From assembly GCA_033002965.1 (NCBI GenBank), contig JAURVB010003422.1, positions 1-64,000 on the forward strand: 64,000 nucleotides of DNA, given 5' to 3'. This document shows, one piece after another, positions 50,316 through 63,907 of this stretch. The position numbers and the translations under genes were made by a program. The DNA is from Piper betle. Taxonomy: Eukaryota > Streptophyta > Magnoliopsida > Piperales > Piperaceae. The notes below the pieces were generated by a model. That model was not told the origin of the DNA. It made no database searches and saw only the letters and a list, made by a program, of their open reading frames with translations. The first letter of the stretch is position 1. Every line of letters starts with the position of its first letter.

Positions 50316-53300
50316 TCTAAAACCCCATTTTCGGGTTAGGGTTTTACCCGATTTGAGTTTTGCTCTATTCGGGTTAGTATCGAGTCGATTCGAATGAGCT
50401 TGAGCCAGACTAATTTTTAGACCATGAGTATGCCCGACATCCATATGATAATTTCAGTTACGATATTGTATATAATGAGTTAGCAGTGTATACATGAGGT
50501 AATATATGATTTTTATGAATTAGCCAGGATTTTAGGCCTAGATCTATGCTATTTCAGCATTTAGCATCCGTTTGGGATTTTTGGGTATTTCATTTGCATG
50601 CACCATACGAATTTCGGATCACTCAATTTTGCCCCTGTGGGCCCAGCTTGATTGAGCTCAGGGTTTGAGGCTCATTTAACATTCTTACCTCGATTCCCGC
50701 CTATAAAGTCAATTTTATGACTCAAGTCAGTTTGGACTTTGAACGGTCTCGATCCGAGCTTTCCATCCATATGTATAGTGCATACACCCATATATGGGCT
50801 CCACTAGGCCACGAGTTGTCAAACGTCCCGATTGTGCCATGTGGCAAGATCTGAGCCATCTACTCAGCTTTATGTTCATCCATTGATTTCCAGAGTTTCC
50901 ATGATTTTGAAATTTTCCACTATTATGTTGCCGCCACTTTGGTTCGCCGCCGGCCAGTCTTCTCCTCGCCCCCGGCCACCGGACCGGCACCCCCATGATC
51001 GCCTCACGGTCGGCAATCAGTCCGCACCCATGATCTCCACCGGTAATGGAGTTTTTCTTGCCGGTTTCCGCCGTCGTCGCCACTGTTTGGGCTGTTTTCC
51101 AGCGCCGGCGAGCTGCCTCTGGCCGGTTCGACCACCCAGACAGATTCATCTAGCCTAGAGCTATATTTTGAGACAACCCACGACGATCGCCACCGACGAC
51201 ATTGCCGCACCCAGCGGCGCCACCCCTTTCATGGCCATTTTTCAGCTAGTTGACCACCGGACTCGGCCGACCGCCACCACCATCGTGATCCTCGTCACAT
51301 GGGCCGTCAATCCCACCAGCGGCTTTTTCGGCGGCAAGCAACTGCCTCCCCGTTCGGTCCGTTTGCCCCTTCGCGGTTTGCGTCAATGCCCGTGATCGTG
51401 ATCCTCCTGCCCGCGACTGCGTCCACCTGCCCACCACCATGTCTGCATGGCCATCTCCGAGTCCGCCTGACTATGCCCGAGTTCATGTCCAATTCATGTC
51501 CGCCTAGTCAACCTAGCCTAGTTTTCCAATTAACCCAGACCGAGTTAGTTCAATTCGATTTGATCTTGTTTAGCTTTGCTCGATCTGGTTCAGCCCATTT
51601 TTGGCCATTTCTCGATTATTTTCTGTAATTCAAGAAGTTTTATATATTAGTTTAGATGCATATTCACATGCTTTAGTATGATTGGATGTTATGATGATTT
51701 TTTTATTTATTCTTTTAATTACGTAATTAATTGTTTATTTATTTATTTATTATTATTATTTATTTATTATTATTTATATGTTTATCATATTTGAGGAATG
51801 TTTAGATGATTATTTGTCATTATTAACGTTATATTTACTTATGAATATTAGTCTTATTATATGAACTAAATTGTATATATATATATTTATTTACTTATTC
51901 ATATTTATTTATTTATTTGTATGTTCACGTGTATGTTATTATTTATTTGTATTTAATTATGTATTCTGGTGTTACATGACTATGATATTATTAATAACCA
52001 TGATTAATGAGTATTAACTAATTGTTTGTTTATTTATTTATTAAATTCTTATATATTTATATATTTATATGTTTGCTAACACGAGTATATGTTGACATTT
52101 ACTCGTCTTTACCCGTATATTTATATAGTATAATTACATTATTATTTTATAATTAGAGTATTATTTATGTTCATGTATTTATTGTTTATCTAATTATCTA
52201 TGAGTGTATTTATTTATTTATTATTCATTATTATTATGTTTCGATTTGTGTGCCACATGTTTAGTTATAAGTTTGTTAAGATTATTTTCTTTGTTGTGAT
52301 GTATTGATGATATGCGCACACACCATGAGCATGCATCATATAGAGATGTTAGCATTTTACTTAGTAGTGGGTTCTGATGTAAGTTTCGGTGTTCAAACTT
52401 GCTGTAGATGTGCAGATACGCTAGGAGCTTGAACCACATGTTCGTAGGACTCTCCCTCTTTGTTTGACTCCTTGTGTATGGAGTTTAATCGTGTTTTATA
52501 TGTAGGACGATATCGGTAGCATTTTATTGTATCCCTTCGTTGTCGGGCCATTTAACTGTGTTTCCTACCCATATTTAATAAAACTACAAGGATGAGATCC
52601 CTTGTTGGTTTTCTAACTGAAGCTCCAGAAATGTATGATAGAAGCCTCTTCCGTAAGCCTATTATATAAGTATGCACATTTTTATGGATTTTACGAATAT
52701 GATAGTGAGTGGCATGGAGATATGTATGAATCACACTAGTACTCCTTAAAATCCTAAAGTAGTGCGGTGTATGAGGGTACTACAAATGTAGCACATTTCC
52801 GAAATATGTGGCACTAACTTAATTGTTCTTTTTGCCACTCAAGTACCGTGGCGGGTGATATTGAAGGTGTGACGGCATAAGCATTGTATGTATGTATGAA
52901 TATGATTATGAGCTGTGCATGCGAACCGGCAATTGCTTAAGTATATTTGCTTACCGCCCAGTGTGAGGCAATCTTGAAGTTTCATAATATTCTGTGGGTA
53001 ATGAAATACCCATTTTCCAGATTGTATTATTTATTGTTCAGACCATTAACATTTGTTACTGATGTTTTTCATATAATATATGTAGGTTTTGGAAATCCTG
53101 AGTCGACTTTGGTGGGAGGACAGATAAATGTTACACACACTTGAGCTCACTGCAGTTATTTACTTTATTGTTTTTATTTATATTTAATGTGTTTGATGCA
53201 TATTTATCAATGTCTTTGATTCTCATGACACTAAGAAGGTTGTTCGATCTATTTCATCAATCGAGTCATACCGACTGATAACTTTAAACATAACTCAACT

Positions 53301-53354
53301 CGATCGTAACATTTCTGATTCGGTTCTTAAGTGAACAGAAATCGGGGTGTTACA
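50316..53354 (+). repeat. 5' LTR of family B element B2
   Basis: A 3.0-kb LTR homologous over its length to both B1 LTRs. It begins TCTAAAACCCC (TG mutated to TC) and ends TGTTACA. It has the same layout of GC-rich, AT-rich and mixed thirds. Confidence 0.88.
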
Positions 53355-56300
53355 AATTGGTATCAAAGCCATGTCTTTGTCAATTGAGATGGAAAACTTT
53401 TGTTTTGAGCCAAGTGTGTGGAGCCGACAGGTATTTCAGCTAAGCCAACAGGTATTTCATTTGGTATTTTTTTAGTGTTTATAGAAATTATGAGGTGGAT
53501 ATAAGATCATGATTTTAGTAGATGTTAGCATGGATCTCGTAGACATGCCATGATAAGCATAAAGACACGTGTTCGTTTTTATTGTGACAAAGATTTGGAC
53601 TACTTAGAGTGTCCACATATTTAGTCAGCTAAAGTTGAGACAAATAGTGACCGGGAATATTTGGAGCACTAGGACATTGCAACAATTATCCATCTTTTGT
53701 ATGTTACTACATAAGTCCTTCCTTAAGATATGGTGTACATCGCATGACAAAATTATAAGAGATAACACAAGTAGGGAGCTTGGTGTATGGAGATACTCGC
53801 ATAGTTACGTGACACATGAGCATGGACCATCAAATGTCTTAGACAAATCCATTGGGCATAGTCCGAGGTCTACATTGGGGAACATAGACCTTCAGACAAA
53901 TCCTTGTGGATACAGGATGTGACTATGCCAACAAATCCACTTAAGCACATGCAAGACTTGGAGCACATATGAGAGTTTGGATAGATGATTTGAGATGGAC
54001 CACTTCCAGGAGATTGCAGTGGATGAGGATAAGTAGCGAGGTGGATTTATAGTCCCATGGACACTTCACTGCCTCCCCCTTTTTCCACTAGTGTATGTCT
54101 ATTCCAACAATATTGTCGGCCACTCTTCAACAAACAGAGGTAGGAAAACACTTAGAATGAGCAAGATTACATTTGACCACGGATTTAGATGCTTAACTGG
54201 ATTTCACTTGATCTGCGAAGGCCAGATTAGTGATTGCTACTGAGAACCAATTAGTGCTTATGGGAATAGTTACTTAGATTCCAGGAGACCAGTATGGTGT
54301 CAACATTATTTTTCCATTGTATGTGTCACACCACTATGATCCAGGCACCCTTTGGATCAGGCACACATGGTTGGATAGCCTAAATCGAGTTAATAGCAGC
54401 TACCTCTGGGAAGACAAACATGTGGAGATGAACATGCAAGAGACAATAATGGATTCATGATGTACATGATCAGGATCAGGCTCGAGCACCTAGATAGCAC
54501 AACCACCGAACGAGTATCACAACCACCGTTGGAGTTGCACAACCACCATCCGAGTAGCACAACTGTTGTCCGTGATGGACAACCACCGTCTGAGTTGCCC
54601 AACCACTGACTGTGATGCACTGCCACCGACCGAATTCACACTACTGCCGTTCATGATGCACAACCACCATCCGTATATTGCACTACCACCAACCGAGTAG
54701 AGCAATTATATGGATGTAAGGGCCAAGTAGTTACCCCACCCTACAGGAGGACAACTACTTGAGGATGTTCTTAGCTTTGAACAGAGACCACATGTCAAAG
54801 CATTCAGAGCAGAGTTGGGTCAAAGATTGAAGACAAGATATAGCTAGGGCTGCTAAACGAGCTCAACTTGTGTTCGAACTCGGCTCGAATAGCTCGAAGT
54901 TTGTTCGAACTTGACTCGAGATCAAACGACCTTTGAACATACATGCTCAAACTTGACTCGAATAGCTTTTATGCGTTTGACCTTGACTCTAGTTCGAATA
55001 CACTTAAACTATTTAATTTTTACGTGCTCGAACCCAGCTCATTCGTGAGCTCGAAACTGACTCGAATAAAAGTCAACAGTATCTTACTTTAAAAAATGTA
55101 GTCAACATGACTTGAACGCACAACCTCAAGCCTTTAACTTCAATACCTACCATCTCAACCTATCTCACTTCTTTGTTAATATATTGTATATAAATAAATA
55201 TAACTAGTTACAATTAAACTTATTAGTATATATATATATATATATCAAGTCGAGTTTGAGTCGAGCTACGAGTTGATTTCGAGTCGAGTCGAGTCGAGTC
55301 GAACACTACCTTGCTCAAACTCGACTCGAAGGATTCGAGTTTGAATCGAGTTCGAGATCGAGCATTTAAATGTTGAGTTTTGAGTCGAGTCGAGCCGAGC
55401 CGAACTCCAAATGCTTACGACCTGGGTTGCTCAATTAGCAGCCCTAGCTATGGCAACATCAGCTCGGCAGAGGAAAGTTAGGTGCACTAAGATAATTTTG
55501 AAGAGATGATACATGATTGACTTCACTAGCCATCTTGCATACCATCGCCTTGACCTGATATCCATGGGTCAGACGGGTATTGCAAGATAGTGTTAGTTAT
55601 AGTCTTACATGGATCATTGGACAGTATTAGTGTGTCTTTTAAGAATGTACATAGACAGTGTTTGAGAATGGGGTAGTGTGACCTCCAGATGAGATGGCCC
55701 CACTAGTTAGATTGTTTAGTCAGCATAACATCAGACATATGAGTTATAGCCAGGGTATACAGATTGTGCAGATGGTCAGACATGCAGTATGACCTAAGCC
55801 AACGAGAGGAGTTCGGCTTGTATTATAATTTTGGCATAGATGATGGGTTTAGTGAGGGAGTGTCCATTAGGGAAACATTGTTTTCCTTGTGCTTCGCCAG
55901 CACGATTAGGTTCTTACCCTAAGACATAGGATTTAACCTTTGCCTTGAGTATAAGACATACCTTTGTAGTACTATTTAGGAGTTACAGTGCAAGTAGCCA
56001 ACGATAGATCAGTCTCAAGGAGACATCTTCACCCAAGCTTGGGAGCAACAAAGAGAAGAACTTTAGTTTGACTGGACATGCTAACCAGTTAGAAAGACAC
56101 TAGTGTATGCTCATCTTAATTGACAGCTTTCCTTGAGAGTCTACCACAACGGTAGTAGTCAGGTGACTCAAGATTAGTGCTACAAATTGGTATAGGATGG
56201 CAGGTCACACACCATTGAAGATTGGATGAGACACATGTCAAACCTCATTATGAGTCCCCGTCAGACTCAAGGAGAGATAGTGGTTCTTTGGGTCGTTTGA

Positions 56301-56835
56301 ACCCCATCCGTTTAGAAGTGCATGGCTAGTACGGTATCGAGAAACATATGCCTACTATTAGTTGATTAAACTCGAGCCACTTAGGAGTCATCTCATCGAC
56401 TCGTTATTGATTTGCTGTTCCATAGGCTGGTCACCTATGGGGAGTCTAATCGTGAGGATCTTAGAGACATGTCCATGGAACTACCCATATTCTTAAGTCC
56501 CCCAATATCATATATAGAGTTTCATTACCCCATTGTGACTCAAACAGAGATCCTCACATCACCACAAATAGAGACATGATGTTAGACTATGTGAGGTGAG
56601 ACACCTCCAGCTATAGCCCTAGAGCAATATGACTAAATTTTTTGGAGAGATCCAATCTCTTTCCATATGACCAGATATGTCAAACAGATCAAGCTTTGAC
56701 ATGAGTATGTTCACACTACCTTTTTGGATATATTAGTCCTACTATCTATTTTTCGAGATGGTTGAGATGAGCAGACATTGACCAATGCATGTGCCATAGA
56801 CTAGATGCAAACTCCACAGTTTCATGTAGAGTAGT
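53355..56835 (+). mobile_element. B2 primer binding site and non-coding internal region
   Basis: TGGTATCAAAGCC (53358-53370) is followed by about 3.5 kb matching the B1 interior in order, to ATGTAGAGTA at 56835 (equivalent to about 12147). The homologue of the 61-codon frame (from 54058) is broken by one extra T. The CACAACCACC array is at about 54490-54700. The 3' part and polypurine tract are missing. A hAT-related insert lies at 54845-55446. No pol genes. Confidence 0.85.
54845..55446. mobile_element. Non-autonomous hAT-related element (602 bp)
   Basis: Inverted ends TAGGGCTGCTAA..TTAGCAGCCCTA, nearly those of the 5.3-kb hAT element, with the same dense CGAGTCGAG/TCGAGCTC subterminal motifs. 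It has no coding capacity. B1 at 10739-10760 reads straight through (GACAAGATATAGCTACAGGA), an empty-site version of this locus. TAGCTA is shared by both flanks, but the exact 8-bp duplication is unclear (GATATAGC left, GCTATGGC right). Confidence 0.88.
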
Positions 56836-59647
56836 TTACGGTTCATTCTAAGATTAGTTTACGGTTCGTTCTAAGATTTACAAAAGCATAAATAAAATAA
56901 CCTGATTATTTTTTTCCGGGTTTCTACAATCTCCCCAGCTTGGGAATTTTGTCCTCGAAAATATAATAGGGTCATAAGGAGAAAATTTGGGGTTTTACAA
57001 TCTCCCCAGCTTGGGAATTTTTCATCCTCGAAAATATAATGAAGAAAAATTGGTTTTTTAATTAAACATTGCCACTCATATGCATAGCTAAAGTAGGGCA
57101 CACTGTCCCATGACACTGTTATCCATATCGCACAGGTGTCCCATACCGCCCATACTACGTAGATAACACCTATGCCCATATACACTCATTTGCTAAGTGT
57201 CACGTGCACCTAGCATGACACATAAGTGGCACACCTATAATTACTTTCCATCTAAAATAATAAAAATTAATTCTATAAAAGAATGATCAATTGGTATATA
57301 AAAGAAAATTTACCCTTGGGACAGTGGACTCTTAGACTTTCAACAAGGTAATGATTGATTTGCATGGTTCTGTGGGAAACACAGCTCGGATACCACCTGA
57401 ACGACCCGCTTGTTCCGAACCACGAGCCAAGTGTTATTATATGAAACTAGGTGTCTCATAAATTAATTTTCTATTAATTTTCAAGATTTTAAACAAACTC
57501 TTGACATAAAAGTTAATATAATAAATGCTCGGAATAATCTAAGCCCTTGAACCAAACCAAAATCCCACTGCCATGCAAACAATCTCAAGAAAAAAGGAAT
57601 CCAATAATAGAGTCCTCCAGCTGTCCCGACTGTACCCATCCTTCCATGCTCATACCTGCGGAGGCAATTTCACGTTAGTGATAAAAACACTAAGTCTTAT
57701 AATTATAAGAAATAATTAATATATTCCACAACATTTGAATTACATCTTTTAGTGATTATGAGCATATGCTGAACTCTTAATATGCTAGGAGGGTGGCCGC
57801 CCATCCAGCTACAATCCCATGTATGCTCACACAAGCTACGTGGCCCTCGGCCTGTTGTTACCGATATTTGCTATTGACTCACCCTCTCGGTATCACAAGT
57901 GCATAATGAGCCGTCTTATGCCACTGCGCTCTGTCACCCCTTTCGGCATGGGGGCAGGTATTTAATCTTTCAGGGGTGTTGCCCTGTGTTGGATTGAGTC
58001 AATTCGTTGACCCGGTTGCGCTCAGCTGCATTGTGGTCAAATATGAACTCAAGTCGACTAAGACTCCCACATAGTAATTTTTTTTAAGGGTATTGCCCTG
58101 TGTCGGACTCGAGCCAATTCGTTGACCCTAAGAGGATGTTTTATTTAACAACAGAACTCTCCTTTATATAGAAGAATATGTGTAGAATTCAAGAAGTCAC
58201 TACATTAAATTTTATAAATATGTGTGGAATTCAAAAAGTTATTTGTGTGATAACGTAAAGTCAAAAAGTAATTATTAAGTTAATACGAATGGATGTTAAA
58301 TCCTAAAAATATTATAAATATCATTATACTGATATGCTAAAGGTCAAAATTAATAATTTATAATATGAATTTTTCAAGAATTAATTTAATTAAATAATAT
58401 TTACGGTTCGTTCTAAGATTTACAAAACTAAATAAAATAACCTAATTATTTTTTTTCAGGGTTTTACAATTTCCCCAGCTTGGGAATTTTCGTCCTCGAA
58501 AATATAATAGGGTCATAAGGAGAAAAATCGGGGTTTTACAATCTCCCTAGCTTGGGAATTTTCTGTCCACGAAAATATAATGAAGAAAAATTGGTTTTTT
58601 TAATTAAACATTGCCACTCATATGCATAGTTAAAGCGGGGCACACTGTCCCATGACACTGTTATCCATATCACACAGGTGTCCCATACCACCTATACTAC
58701 CTAAATAACACCTATGATTGTAAAGGAGTCCTATATACACTCATTGGCTAAGTGTCACTGCACCTAGCATGACACATAAGTGGCACACCTATAATTACTT
58801 ACCATCTAAAATAATGAAAATTAATTCTATAAAAGAATGATCAATTGGTATATAAAAGAAAATTTACCTTTGGGATAGTGGACTCTTAGACTTTCAATAA
58901 GGTAATGATTGATTTGCATGGTTTTGTGGGAAACACAACTCGGATACCACCTGAACGACCAGCCTGTTTCGAACCACGAGCCAAGTGTTATTATATGAAA
59001 CTAAGTGTCTCATAAATTAATTTTCTATTAATTTTCAAGATTTAAAATAAACTCTTGACATAAAAGTTAATATAATAAATGCTCGGAATAATCTAAGCCC
59101 CATGAACCGAACAAAATCACTGCCTGCAAACAATCTTAAGTAAAAAATAGTCCAATAATAGAGTCCTCCAGTTGTTTCGACTCTACCCATCTTTCCATGC
59201 TCATACCTGCGGAGGCAATTCCGCGTTAGTGATAAAAACACTAAGTCGTATAATTAAAAGAAATAATTAATATATTCTACAACATCTGAATTACATCTTT
59301 TAGTGATTATGAGCCTATGCTGAGCTCTTAATATGCTGGGAGGGTGGCCGCTCATCCAGCTACAATCCTATGTATGCGCACACACGCTACGTGGCTCTTG
59401 GCTTATAGTTACCAATATTTGCCATTGACTCACCCTCACGGTATCACAAGTGCATAATGAGCCGTCTTGCGCCTCTACACCTTGTCACCTTTCGGCATGG
59501 GGGCAGATATTTAATCTTTTAGGGGGTGCTGCCCTATGTCGGAGTGAGTCAATTCATTGTCCCCGGTTGCGCTCGGCGCATGGTGGTCAGATATGAACTC
59601 AAGTCGACCAAGACTCCCACCTAGTAATTTTTTTTAAGGGTATTGCC
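56836..59647 (-). mobile_element. Tandemly repeated gypsy-derived unit D (period 1,540 bp)
   Basis: Two head-to-tail copies (56836-58396 and 58397-59647, the second truncated). Read on the minus strand each shows an LTR end with a changed tRNA-Met site (TGGTATCCGAG, about 57385-57395), a non-coding interior of only about 400 bp, then the gypsy pol-end motif TTTTCGAGGACGAAAATTCC, a purine tract and the TGTAAAACCCC LTR start. The middle LTR is about 57398-58540. The purine-tract/LTR-start section is itself doubled about 71 bp apart (56928 and 56999; 58468 and 58540). The layout LTR-interior-LTR-interior-LTR fits recombination between copies of a small non-autonomous element. Confidence 0.75.
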
Positions 59648-61815
59648 TTAATGAGTTATCAGTGTTTACACGAGGTATACATATGACTTTTATAAGTTAG
59701 CTAGGATTTTAGGCCTAGATCTAGGCTGTTTTAGCGTTTAGCATCCATTTAGGATTTCATGGGTATTTCATTTACATGCATGATAGGAATTTTGGATCAC
59801 TCGATTGTGCCCCTGTGGGCCCAGCTTGATTGAGCTCAGGGTTCAACACCCATTTAACTTCTTGCCTCGATTCTCACCTATAAAGTCAATTTTATGACTC
59901 AAGTAAATTTAGACTTAAGACGGTCTCGATCCGAACTTCCGTCCATATGTATTGTGTATATACCCAATGTGGGCCCCACTAGGCCACGAATTGTCGGAAG
60001 TCCTGATCATGCAACATGGCAAGATCTGAGCCGTCCACTTAGCTTTATCTTCACCCATTGATTTCTAGAGTTTCCATGATTTTCAAATTTTCCACTAGTA
60101 TGCCGCTGCCACTTTGGCTCACCGTCGGCGAGTCTCCGCCTCGCCCCCGGCCACCTGACTGGCACCCCCATGATTGCCTCGCGATCAGCTATCAATCCAT
60201 ACCCACGGTCTCCACTGGCGATAGAGTTTTTCTTGCTGGTTTCTGCCGTCGCCACCACTATTTGAGCCGCTTTCTGGTGCTAGCGAGCCACCTATCGCGG
60301 CATCCGACGGCAATTCACCCCTTTCTCGGCCATTTTTCGGCCAGCCAATGGCTGGACTCGGCCGACCGCCACCACCAACGTGGCGGCGACACTAGTTGTG
60401 CCGCCGTCAGCATTTTTATTTAATTATGTATTCTTGTATTGTATAACTATGAAATTATTATTGTTCATAATTATTGAGCATTATTTTTTTATTTTTTTAT
60501 TTGTAGAACTATTAATTATTTAATTATTTATATGTTTACTAACACAAGTATATATGATAATTACTCGTTTTTAATCGTGTATTTATATACTATAATTATA
60601 TTATTATTATTTTTATTAGAGTAATATTTATGTTCAAGTATGTATTATTTACCAAATTATCTGTGTGTATTCATTTGGTTATTTTCTATTATTATTATGT
60701 CTTGATTTGCATGCCAGTGTTTAGTTGTAGCCATGTTAGAACTATTTTCTTTATTATGATGTATTGATGATATGAGCACTCACCACGAGCATGTATTATT
60801 TAAGGATATTAGTATTTTACTTAGCAGTGGTGGGTTCCGATGTAGGTCTCGGAGTCCGAGCTCATCGTAAATGTGCAGATACACTTGGAGCTTGGACCAC
60901 AAGTCCATAAGACTCTCCCTCTCTGCTTGGGTCCATGCGTGTATAGTTTAATCATGTTTTAGACGTAGGACGACATCAGCGGTGTTTTATCGGATCCCTC
61001 TGATGTCGGGCCATTTTGTCTATTTCTAAACATGTTTAATAAAACTACAAGGATGAGATCCCTTGTTGGTTTTAAACTAAAGCTCCACAAATATATTATA
61101 CAAGTCTCTTTCCTGAGCTTATTATCTGAGTATACACATTTTTATGGTTTTCACGAATAAGAGAGTGAGTGGTATAAAGATATGTATGATTTGCACTAGA
61201 ACTTCTTCAAACTATGAGGTAGTGTAGTGTATGAGGGTACTGTGTAATGCAGCACATTCTTGGAATTTGTGGCATTAACGTAATTGTTCCTTTTGCCACT
61301 CGAGTACATGGCGGGTGAAATATGGAAGATATGACGGCATAAGCATCGTATGCATGAATATAAACATTAGTCATGTATGTTAGCCTGTACTTGCTTAAGT
61401 ATGTTTGCTTACCGCCCTATGTGAGGCAATCTTAAAGTTTCATAAGTTTTTATGGAGAATGGAATACCCTTTTACTAAATTATATTAGTTACTTTTTGGA
61501 CCACTAACACTCGTTATTGACGTTTTTTCATAAAATATATGCAGGTCTTGGAAATCCTGAGTCGACGTTGGTGGAATGATAGATAAATTCTACACACACT
61601 TGAGCTTTGCGCATTTATTTCTTTTCTTACTTTTACTTATATTTAATGTGTTTTGACACATATTTAATAATGTCTTCCATTATTAAGACACCAAAAAGGT
61701 TGTTTCGATCTATTTCATTGATCGAGTCGTATCGACCTACAACTTTAAACATGAGTCAACTCAATCGTAACATTTTTGATTCGCTTCTTAGGTGAACCAA
61801 AATCAGGGTGTTACA
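59648..61815 (+). repeat. Family B LTR, truncated copy B3
   Basis: Begins about 170 bases into a family B LTR (TAATGAGTTATCAGTGTTTA, equivalent to 50477 in B2) and runs to TGTTACA at 61815. About 680 bp of the middle, including the minisatellite and part of the AT-rich section, is deleted at about 60412. Confidence 0.85.
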
Positions 61816-63107
61816 ATTGGTATCAGATCCATGTCTTGGTCAATTGAGATGGAAAACTTTTGTTTTGAGCCAAGTGTGTGAAGTTATACTTGGCCAAGTC
61901 GACAGGTATTTTCTTAAGAATTCAGATTGTGTGCTGAGTTAGACCTGAACAGTGCATGTTTCAATCTTAATAGTTATATAAGTTTTGAGAAATGAGATTA
62001 TAATTTCAGTAGATACCAGCATGGATCTCATGCCATGAAAAGCTTAGAGACTTGTCCTTCCCTTTACTATGCCAGAGATTTGGACTACTTAGATGGTTCA
62101 CATATTCAATTAGCTGAAGTTGAGATAAATAGTGACCAGGAGTACTTGGAGCATAAATGAGAGTTTAGACAGATGACTTGAGATGAACCACTTGTAGGAG
62201 ATAACCGTGGATGAGGATGAGTAGCGAGGTGGATATACAGTCTCATGGATACTTCACGGCCTCCCCTTCTTCCACTAGTGTATGTCTATCCAAATAGTAT
62301 TGTTGGTCACTTTTCAGCAGATAGAGGCCTGAAAACACTGAGAATGAAGAAAATTACATTTGAACATGGATTTAGATGGTTGAGCGAATTTCACTCAATC
62401 TGCCAAGACCAAATTAGTGATTTCTATTGAGAACCAATCAATGCTTATGTTAACAGTTACTCAAGATTCTAACAGACTAGTGTGGGCTCAACATTATCTT
62501 TCCAACATATGTGTCATCACTATGATCTAGACCCCTTCTAATTAGACATGCATGGTTGGATAACATAAGCCGAGTTGATAGCGACTACTTCTAGGGAAAT
62601 AAACACATGGGTATAAACATGCCAAAGACAATAATGGGTTCATGACGTACATGATCGGGATTAGATCTTGAGCATTTGGAAGCACAACCGTCATCCGTGA
62701 TGCACAACCACGGTTCAAGTAGCACAACCATTGTATGTGATGCACAACCACCATCCGTATATTGCACTACCGCAGACCGAGTGGAGCAGTTATTATGGAA
62801 GAAAGGGCCAAGTAGTTACCTCACCCTACAAGAGGACAACTACTTGAAGATATTCTTAGCATTGCATAGAGACCACATGTCATAGTTTCAGAGCAGAGTA
62901 GAGTCAGAGCACAGGGTAGTATGATCTCCAGATGGGATGCCCACTATGGTTAGATTGTTCAATCAGCATGACAACAGATTTATGAGTTATAGCCAGGGTA
63001 TACAAATCATGTAGATCATCAGACATGTAGTGTGACCTCAGCCAATGAGAGGTATTCAACTCGCATTAGAGCCATTGGCATAGATGATGGGTTTAGTGAG
63101 TGCACCG
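61816..63107 (+). mobile_element. B3 primer binding site and internal fragment
   Basis: TGGTATCAGATCC at 61818-61830, then sequence matching the starts of the B1 and B2 interiors with deletions, up to TGATGGGTTTAGTGAG at 63107 (equivalent to 55852 in B2). It contains a CACAACCACC array at about 62680-62780. So an LTR with its own internal region follows, rather than B2's missing 3' LTR alone. Confidence 0.82.
62245..62430 (+). CDS. B3 copy of the conserved 61-codon frame
   Basis: Starts MDTSRPPL, ends ISDFY, and has the same length and position in the internal region as 9981-10166 in B1. No domain recognised. Conserved blocks are LPLVYV, KITF, GFR and HSICQ. Stops flank it closely on both sides. 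Translation is unproven. Confidence 0.25.
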   Translation: MDTSRPPLLPLVYVYPNSIVGHFSADRGLKTLRMKKITFEHGFRWLSEFHSICQDQISDFY

Positions 63108-63493
63108 GAGGAATTAACGTTTGATACCGCTTGAATGGTCCATGTGAAGGGCATGTGTTGAGATATGAAGCCTTATCACCTGAAGAATGCCTTGTGTTTA
63201 TTTTCTTTGTATGAAGGGTATATGGAACATGTTTTATGACCGTCGCCTAACCCTTTTGCATAACTGCATTATTGTTTAATAAGATGCTTAGGCAAAAGGA
63301 TAAAAATAAGTATAAGAAATGAGTCCTCTATAGTGTGTAATACATATGCATATGTTATTGGCTCCCTTTATAATTTTCCATCTTAAGCCTTCTTAATGGT
63401 TAAGATGCTAGTCTAATTTATTGGTCGAAGGAATAGTTAACCAATTTTTAATGTCTTGATTTAGACTGGCATCGGACCGGACAGGGTGTTACA
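63108..63493 (+). repeat. Possible 3' end of another LTR
   Basis: Unrelated to family B and ending GGACAGGGTGTTACA at 63493, the usual terminus of the LTRs in this window. No partner copy is seen. Confidence 0.35.
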
Positions 63494-63840
63494 ATAATAG
63501 TTGAGGTAGACATACATTTAATGTTATAGATAGTCATATAAATGAATTATTCTTTGTGTTATTATAATTTTTTTTACATAGACATGTAGTAATTAAGTAC
63601 ATAAAATCTATAAAATAACGTAAGTACATAAAAAATAATATGTGAGTTCTTCTTATATAGGAGTAATATTTATTCTTTCTTAAGTGATAAAAAATTTGAT
63701 AGATTTATCTCTTTATTATCTAATAAGGATATGTTATATTTATAATAAAATTTATTATATATATTAATTTAGATTTTGATGGGGCACACCATTACAAGTA
63801 TATCATTATCGTATATGCCAACAAGTCTCAATCAAATATC
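63494..63840. other. Unassigned AT-rich stretch
   Basis: No gene or repeat recognised. It leads into a possible promoter. Confidence 0.4.
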
Positions 63841-63849
63841 TATATAAAG
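63841..63849 (+). promoter_or_regulatory. Possible TATA box
   Basis: TATATAAAG, 67 bases from the first base of the ATG at 63908, a normal plant promoter spacing for a short leader. The surrounding DNA is AT-rich, so chance is possible. Confidence 0.3.
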
Positions 63850-63907
63850 ATCGTGATTGTTATTTTGAATGTTACCCACATATTTTCTTTGCGAAGGATC
63901 GGCAAAC

